From Rallus limicola (Eukaryota; Chordata; Aves; Gruiformes; Rallidae), in the NCBI GenBank assembly GCA_022605955.1, contig JAKCOZ010000082.1, forward strand, positions 89,501 to 153,500: a stretch of 64,000 nucleotides of DNA. Reading direction: 5' to 3'. Made by a program: the position numbers and the translations under genes. Positions 57,771 to 64,000 of this stretch are shown piece by piece (positions within the stretch are counted from its first letter, which is position 1; each line of letters begins with the position of its first letter). The notes beneath the pieces were generated by a model. It worked only from the letters and a program-made list of their open reading frames with translations, made no database searches and was not told where the DNA came from.

Positions 57771-59147
57771 ATGTCGTGCTACCTGCAGCAGTGCCACCCT
57801 CCAGTCTACCAGGACCCCGTCCCCATCAAGTGCCCCCCGCTGTGTGCTCCCCGAGCCCTGCCCGTGCCCACCTGGCACTCGACGCTCTGCATCCCGCAGT
57901 GTGTGACCCCCTGCGTCCCTCGGCAGCGGATCATGTCCTCCAGCTTCTCCCAGCAGCAGTGTGTGACCAGGTGCGTGCCACAGCAGCACTGTGTGGCCAG
58001 GTGCGTGCCACCACCGCCGCGGTGCGTGACCCAGCGCGTCCTCCCGCCGCCGCGGTGCGTGACAACCTGCGTGCCGCAGCCGCCGTGTGCCACCACCAAG
58101 GGCATCTCCCAGCAGCCGTGTGTGACCAAGTGCGTGCCCCAGCAGCCGTGTGTGAGCCAGTGCATCCCCCAGCAGCCGTGTGCCACCAAGGGCATCCCCC
58201 AGCAGCCGTGTGTGAGCCAGTGCATCCCCCAGCAGCCGTGTGTGAGCCAGTGCATCCCGCAGCAGCCGTGTGCCAGCAGGTGCGTGACCACGTGCGTGCC
58301 GCAGCAGCGGTACGTGACCAAGGGCATCCCGCAGCAGCACTGTGCCACCAAGTGCATCCCCCAGCAGTGTGTGACCACGTTCCACCCCCAGCAGCAGGGT
58401 GCAGCCAGGTGCGTCACCACCTGCGTCCCGCAGCAGCGCGCCACCAAGTGTGTCTCGCACCAGCTCGTCACCTCCTGTGCCCCGCAGCCCTGTGCCACCA
58501 CCTACAGCCCTCAGCCCTGGGCCACCAGGTGTGTGACCAAGTGTATCCCGCAGCAGTGTGGCACTCAGTGTGCTACAATTTGTGTCCCACAGCAGTGTGA
58601 GACAGCTTGTGTACCGCCGCAGCAGTGTGCCACCAAGTGTGCCACTAAATGTGCCACCAAGTGTGCCCCACAGCAGCAGTGTGCCACCAAGTGTGTACCA
58701 CAGCAGCAGTGTGCCACCAAGTGTGCCACCAAGTGTGTCCCACAGCAGCAGTGTGCCACCAAGTGTGTCCCACAGCAGCAGTGTGTCACTAAATGTGCCA
58801 CCAAGTGTGCCCCACAGCAGCAGTGTGTCACTAAATGTGCCACCAAGTGTGTCCCACAGCAGCAGTGTGCCACCAAGTGTGCCACCAAGTGTGTCCCACA
58901 GCAGCAGTGTGTCACTAAATGTGCCACCAAGTGTGTCCCACAGCAGCAGTGTGCCACCAAGTGTGCCACCAAGTGTGTCCCACAGCAGCAGTGTGTCACT
59001 AAATGTGCCACCAAGTGTGTCCCACAGCAGCAGTGTGCCACCAAGTGTGCCACCAAGTGTGTCCCACAGCAGCAGTGTCAATCAGGTGGAGTGAAAATCT
59101 CGAGTCACTCCAAGAAGTACTGCTCTGCATCCAAATGGCCCTGGTAA
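57771..59147 (+). CDS. Cys/Gln-rich EDC protein with PQQQC repeats (gene E)
   Basis: One exon of 458 codons. The ATG is 20 bases after the acceptor GTCTTTCCAG (exon start 57751). Residues 1-60 are a Pro/Cys head (MSCYLQQCHPPVYQDP). Residues 63-200 are irregular units of about 10 residues such as C-V-S-Q-C-I-P-Q-Q-P and C-V-T-K-C-V-P-Q-Q-P. Residues 200-297 are a degenerate version. Residues 298-436 are a regular array of C-V-P-Q-Q-Q-C-A-T-K-C-A-T-K units. The tail is SHSKKYCSASKWPW. There is no signal peptide. Gln and Lys next to dense Cys suggest both transglutaminase and disulfide cross-linking in the cornified layer; this is inference from composition. The first exon resembles that of gene F downstream. 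I do not recognise the exact avian EDC name. Confidence 0.85.
   Translation: MSCYLQQCHPPVYQDPVPIKCPPLCAPRALPVPTWHSTLCIPQCVTPCVPRQRIMSSSFSQQQCVTRCVPQQHCVARCVPPPPRCVTQRVLPPPRCVTTCVPQPPCATTKGISQQPCVTKCVPQQPCVSQCIPQQPCATKGIPQQPCVSQCIPQQPCVSQCIPQQPCASRCVTTCVPQQRYVTKGIPQQHCATKCIPQQCVTTFHPQQQGAARCVTTCVPQQRATKCVSHQLVTSCAPQPCATTYSPQPWATRCVTKCIPQQCGTQCATICVPQQCETACVPPQQCATKCATKCATKCAPQQQCATKCVPQQQCATKCATKCVPQQQCATKCVPQQQCVTKCATKCAPQQQCVTKCATKCVPQQQCATKCATKCVPQQQCVTKCATKCVPQQQCATKCATKCVPQQQCVTKCATKCVPQQQCATKCATKCVPQQQCQSGGVKISSHSKKYCSASKWPW
58662..59078 (+). repeat. 42-bp units with an 84-bp higher-order period in gene E
   Basis: Units of 14 residues (42 bp), two of which lack the second C-A-T-K module and are 10 residues long. 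In the last part V and A alternate after PQQQC, giving a repeating pair of 28 residues (84 bp). Confidence 0.9.
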
Positions 59148-59974
59148 GGAGGAGCAGGGCACAGGAAGCTCTGTGGCCAGAAGACGAGGTGCAGCTTTGG
59201 GGCAGGGGTGACCTCCCTTGTGCCTCTGCCCACGAATTCCTGCTCCTTGGGTCTGCTTTTTCCCTGCTTTCCAGTCCTTCCCCTGCAGCTCAGCTCTATC
59301 CTGGGCCAGGGTGTGATATTCTATTCCCATGGCTGTGCTCCAGGTGCCTGTGGCTCATGCTGTAACCTGCTACAAGGCATTGTTTTGTGGGATGCTATGA
59401 AGCTCTCATCTGATTGAAATGAATATTTAAAAAAAAAAGAAAAAAAAAAAAGAAAGAAAAGAAATAGAAATAGAAACATCCAAGGAGTCCAGATCACAAC
59501 AGCATCAAGAAGACTGGTGGTCCAGCTTTAGTCCTGGCCTGGTGAGACAGACAATGTCCAGCTTAACCTAAACCCCATGAAGCTGTGGGTTCTCCAAAAC
59601 AGCTGTTTTCACCCACAGATTTGGAGGCCAAGCTTTGCTAAGCAAACTCTGTGCAAATCTTCTTCCCCATGGGCTGAGTTTGGGAAAGGGGCCAGAAATC
59701 ACTGCCCCTGACTCCACTCCAGTGTCCCTAGACAGGGCAGGATTTCTGGCTGGGGGGGAGCTGGTCCTTGAGGTGGTTTGATACAGGAAAGTTTGTACCC
59801 ACTTGGTTGCTTTAATTAACACTGAAATCGCCTTGAAATGAAAGAAACTCTATGAAACAACACTGAAAGCTGTAGCACGACTGTTTTATAGGTGTCTGAA
59901 CTATAAAAGTGATTAACTATATATTCTTTATGCTTCCTGAAGATGTGTGCTCTGCCACTGTACTGAAAACAAAC

Positions 59975-60017
59975 CATATATATATATGTATATACTTATA
60001 TTATACATATATATATA
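59975..60017. repeat. AT microsatellite in the gene E 3' region
   Basis: Alternating AT with short interruptions. Confidence 0.85.
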
Positions 60018-60023
60018 CCCTGA

Positions 60024-60029
60024 AATAAA
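60024..60029 (+). terminator. Gene E probable polyadenylation signal
   Basis: The first canonical AATAAA after the stop, 877 bases away; an A-rich stretch at 59429-59472 comes earlier. The 3' UTR would be longer than in the other genes. Confidence 0.5.
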
Positions 60030-60044
60030 TATCCTTGTCTACCT

Positions 60045-62520
60045 CAGACTAAACATCTTGTCTTTTTGCCCTCTGGTGGTTCTTAGTTATTAAATATAGT
60101 GAATTCCTGCCTGAAAAACACCCTCCCCCCCCCCCCCCCCCCCCTCCTGTAATGTGCCCTTTCATTAGGAAAATGAGGAGTAGCTCACAGTAAGTAGCTC
60201 ATGTGTGCTTTGGAGGGTAAAAACAAGTGTTGCAAGATGCTGGGGAGGGTGTGACTGGGGCTGGGACGCTGCCCTGCATCCTGCCCTGCTCCACCCTGCC
60301 TCGGTCGCCCTCTGAAGACAAGGAGGTGTCCGAGACCTGAGCATCAGAGTAATGTCAAGGTGACACCTGGCTGCTTCCCTGGGTGATGGGGGAGCAGGAT
60401 GCGTTCATACCTCCTCCTGAATATCCACTGATGAGCCTCCAGCCTGGAGATGCAGCACGCACAAGCAGAGGCAACCGTGGGCCTCCTTGCACCTTACAGA
60501 GCCACTGATGTTCTCATAACCCAACATATTCTGTCCCCCTTTAGGGACAAGGCATGAGCATCCATGTGGCTTTCTGAGGAGCTGTCACATCCCTGCGGCT
60601 TCCCCACAGGAGCCAGAGCCCAGGGGATCATTAGCAAAGCCTTCCTGGGTGGTGCAGGACCTCAGGACCTCATCTCCTAGGGGTGGAGAGGCTGCTGGAG
60701 CAAGGGGCTTGTTTGGGAGGTGAGAAGGAGCCTGGTTCTGACCCTGGCTCTGACTCAGGCTGTGCCGCCAAGTGACCACAGCGCAACGTGCCTCAGTTTC
60801 CCCTGTGCTTAATTGGGAATAATAACAGCCCCCACAACAATGTCCCATGCAGCACCGTGCCTCCCTCTGAGATGAAAGGACTTTACAGATGCTAATTAGG
60901 GACACTGGGATGACAGGGTGTGATGCTATTATCGGGGTAGTATTTTGCTCCCCACACTGAACACACTAAACTGGGTATTAGCATTACTTGAAGGCTGCTT
61001 GACCTACAGCTTGGCCAGGACCTGGATTTATGGATCTTATAAAAATGGTATTAATCTGTTTACCTGCTCTATGATGCTAGCTTGGGTCCTAAAATCTTGG
61101 GCAGGATCATTTGAGATTAAAAAAGGGTGTTGCAGTTGAACCACAATGCAAGGTAGAGAAATTCAGGTTAGATCCAGGGCTTTTTGTCTTCAGCTGCAGG
61201 GAAGAAGACAAGTCTGGAGAAAGCATCCTTCCCTTCAGTTTTTGTAGCTCTTGAGATGCTGGGAAAATATGACACTGAGGGAGATACCAAACCTACCTTC
61301 AGGCTCCCGGATTTTCTGGTGTAAAACAGAAATAGAAGATTCACTCAGTTTGTAAGGTAGAGATCAATGTTCTGCTTCAAATTACAGCATCCTAGAGTTA
61401 TTCAGGTTAGAAAAGACCCTCAGAAGATCATAAGGCCACTATAACACTGCCAAGCCCACCACCAAACCATGTCCCCAAGTGCCACGTCCACAAGTCTTTT
61501 AAATACCATCAGGGATGGCAACCTGGCAGCACCCTCAGCGCTTCATATCAGGGGGTTGGGGGGGGGAATTTTCCACCTACCCCGTTAGAATTTAACTCAT
61601 TTCACCTCTTTTTGTTCCAATACATGGAACCCCACCTGAATTCCCAGCGTGCTGGGACCTGATTCAGAGGTGCCAGGTTTACATTAAAGGAAATCAAATC
61701 AATAAATGCCAGAGCCTTCCCTTGATGCAGGCATGACTATGTAAAAATGCATTCCCTGCCTGCACTTATGTCCACCCCACTGTTAATTTTCCCTTGGGTT
61801 TACCCCTGGTGTAAACAGGGAACAAAGGGAGGGATGACTGGTGTGGAGGATGCACAGCAGAGCAGGAAAGGTGATTTGTGTTTGCAGGACACACAACCCC
61901 CATTTGATGCAGCCGCCTTTCCCCAGGCTGCCCTGGTTCTCCTGCTCATCCCTTCCACTTTGTTGTCCTGGAAAAGCATCACCTCTTTCAACAGGTTATT
62001 CACTCCACTGCAAGTTCTTTTTGCCCTTAGCCCAAGGCTTTCTCAGCCCCAAATCATCCATCCCTCCCCTGGGTTCCTTGTGTAAGTGAAGGAAGTCTGC
62101 ATGCCAGAGTAATTATGGTCCATGAAAAGCTGCCACAAGTCCTTCCTGGATGGTGTTTTCAAAGGCACCCAAGGGACTCGTGCTCCCATGGAAATCAGGT
62201 GTCCCTGGAGCAGCCCCTTCGGTGGTCTCACCTGTGATTGTCTTTTTCTGGGTGGAAAGGTGTGTTTTGCCTGGCCTGGATTTGCAGCGGGCGGGCAGGG
62301 ATGCTCCAGGGGGTCCTTGGCCTGCGAGGGGCTTCTTCACGGGTTCGCTGGTGGATCCAGAGGGTCCCCAGCTCACAGATCAGCCAGCCATGGTGGTGAT
62401 GGCAGAGGAAGAAGGGCCATTCCCGCCGGCACGAAGCCACACGTGGCTCAGCCAGGGCTGGCAGGCAATTAGAGCATCACCCAGCCAAACCACCTCACCC
62501 CCCTCAGGGCACTTATTCAC
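60045..62520. other. Intergenic between gene E and gene F
   Basis: A poly-C tract at 60121-60147 and one CR1 remnant (listed separately). No gene seen. Confidence 0.5.
61386..61535 (-). mobile_element. Diverged CR1 fragment
   Basis: CAGCATCCTAGAGTTATTCA, GGTTAGAAAAGACCCTCAGA and AGATCATAAGG, then CAGGGATGGCAACCTGGCAG, matching an old CR1 tail. Confidence 0.65.
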
Positions 62521-62522
62521 TG

Positions 62523-62590
62523 TATAAAAGCTCCTCCATCGCCGGGCTCTTCTAGGCACTTCTCCCCGGTTGTTCTCACTGATGAAGTGG
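62523..62590 (+). promoter_or_regulatory. TATA box and first exon of the next EDC gene (gene F)
   Basis: TATAAAAGCTCCTCC with TATAAAA at 62523-62529, donor GATGAAGTGG/GTAAGTCTGG with the exon ending at 62590. TATA-to-donor distance is 67 bases. TATAAAAGCTCC, GTTCTCAC and GGGTAAGTCTGG are shared with gene E. The coding exon is expected to the right. Confidence 0.7.
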
Positions 62591-64000
62591 GTAAGTCTGG
62601 CTTTTAATGGAGCTCCTGAAATGCTGGTTTATTCCTGGGTGGCCGGAGCAGGCAGAGGTCCTGCCCTGTGTGCTCGCGGAGAAGCATCCTCTGAGGGATG
62701 CTGCCTTCAGCACCCGCGTGCGCGGCTCTGACAGCTGAAGCATCTCCTCCTCCTCCTCCCTGCTAAACTGAAGAATATTGGGGAAGCAATTCCAGCTGGA
62801 CTGTGGAGTCAGGAGTAGGATTTGTGAGCTTTTCTACGCTTTCTGTTAGTTCTAGTCCCAAGGAGACTGTTGACTACATCAAGGGCTCCGTGCTGGCAGG
62901 AGTCAGATCCGAGCTTGCAGGTGAAACGCCTCCAATGCTGCTCTCACATGGGATTTAAATGAAGAACCTTTTCAGACAATAGTGAGAAGCTGACCAACTT
63001 CAGTGCCAGTGAGAGGCTCTCTAGAGACTCCCTCACTAGCTGAGTCTGAATATGTTAAAAACAAAGCCTTCTATCTAGGCTGAGAATGATAAAAATAAGC
63101 CTGAGATGCCAACAACCCCATGGAAGCAAATAACCCTCCCTAATTTAGAAGCTTTTTTTATCTTGATGAGGGTCACCAGATATTTTGGCGTTGTACAAGT
63201 AGGAGTAGCAATTGCTCTCATTGTTTTTCAGTGGCTTGGTTTTATTAGTTGATGATGACTATAATTGTGGTGATAATAAGCTTTCTTCACGATGGCATGC
63301 ATTGTTGATAGCATGCATCTTTCTTCACGCAGCATTGCTGTTGCTAACAGGCACCCAGTGATCAGCTTTTGGATGATAAAATGCCTTGCTGTGATTATAG
63401 GGCTGTTTAGAAAATGCAGTTTCTTTATAGTCATTTAATTATATGCCTTAATCTCCAAAGAATATTGAAATAACAGAAAAACCCCTCATTCTTGATCAAA
63501 GTACCTTTCACATGTGCATGGTTCCAGTACCTGTCCTGTTAAAATAATCCTGTTCCAAACTCAGAAAACGCCCTGAAATGGGTGTTTTCTGCAGTGGGTT
63601 GTTTTCTCCTATGGCTGAGGCAAAAGGAGAAGGTTCACAGGGGTTTCAGGAGGCAAGCTCAGACCTCCACCTGGTCCCTTCCCCAGGGATGTGGTCTTGG
63701 CTCGAGTCCCCTTCCTGCTGCTCACAGAGGGGCTGTTAGGATGAGGCTTCACCACCAGAGCGGCTGTGCCAGGCATTTTGACGTCATGTCTTTGGTTTCC
63801 CATAACAAAACCCAGATGCTACAGCTCAGTGTGGCTGAGGTGCAGGACGGGAGGCTGCTTGAGATGGGCTTGAGAGTCTCTCAACTCCACGTGAGGGGTT
63901 GACACCAGCTGAGATTGTGCCTTGATAACCTCTCCTTTCCTGCTGTGGTTTCACCAAACACTTAGAAACAACCCTGCAGCATTTCCTCTTTTCTCTTCTT
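62591..64000 (+). other. First intron of gene F, or intron plus an unrecognised exon
   Basis: An acceptor-like GTTTTCTGCAG ends at 63594 and an ATG follows at 63611, but its 42-residue frame is not EDC-like. I take the rest of the window as intron. No transposon is seen in it. Confidence 0.4.

Noticed and set aside
57567..59081. 504-codon antisense open frame over gene E
   Set aside because: Shadow of the PQQQC repeats; the sense frame has the full set of gene signals.
63611..63739. Short ATG frame after GTTTTCTGCAG in the gene F intron
   Set aside because: The 42-residue product has no EDC-like head and the distance match alone is weak.

Overview
The window reads as part of the epidermal differentiation complex (EDC) of a bird. 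Three things point there. Two genes of the S100-fused type (scaffoldin- and cornulin-like) are followed by a run of genes whose whole protein sits in one coding exon behind a short untranslated first exon. Their products are low-complexity Cys/Pro/Gln/Glu/Lys proteins of the cornified-envelope kind. The spaces between genes are full of CR1 LINE 3' ends, and there is one solo LTR of a type common in avian genomes. No bacterial or plasmid feature is present. The species cannot be named from the sequence alone.

Layout. 1-3953 (minus): scaffoldin (SCFN), cut by the left edge. 7451-10429 (minus): cornulin (CRNN). 10.4-20.3 kb: gene-poor, three CR1 copies. 20287-22475 (minus): an unnamed Cys/Pro/Thr/Val-rich gene ('gene A'). 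24709-29000 (plus): a 921-residue DPCC-repeat protein, probably EDDM. 33654-35597 (plus): an unnamed 164-residue protein with a cysteine at every fourth residue ('gene B'). 38411-40016 (plus): a 55-residue Gln/Cys/Lys/Pro protein ('gene C'). 41844-45276 (minus): a Pro/Glu-rich protein, probably EDPE. About 50591-50890 (plus): a frameshifted Gln-rich EDC gene remnant ('gene D'). 56739-60029 (plus): a 458-residue Cys/Gln-rich protein ('gene E'). 62523 onward (plus): promoter and first exon of another gene ('gene F') whose coding exon is not recognisable before the right edge.

The intact genes share one architecture: a TATA box, a splice donor 66-79 bases further on, an intron (about 0.9-1.9 kb for the single-coding-exon genes), an acceptor 9-21 bases before the ATG, then one uninterrupted coding exon. 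SCFN and CRNN add a 46-codon exon with the first half of the S100 domain, ending in phase 0. From knowledge of these families, the products are expected to be made together in differentiating keratinocytes and their appendages (scale, claw, beak, feather sheath) and cross-linked through Gln/Lys by transglutaminases and through Cys by disulfides. Expression and cross-linking are inference; the gene models, repeats and splice signals are read from the sequence.

The strongest unusual points are the strict four-residue cysteine lattice of gene B, the indel-free 49-unit array of EDDM, the 46-bp tandem copies at the 3' end of several CR1 insertions, the WPP-type carboxyl terminus shared by cornulin, EDPE and the decayed gene D, the paired promoters that mark gene duplications (EDDM with B, E with F), and the very small gene C.
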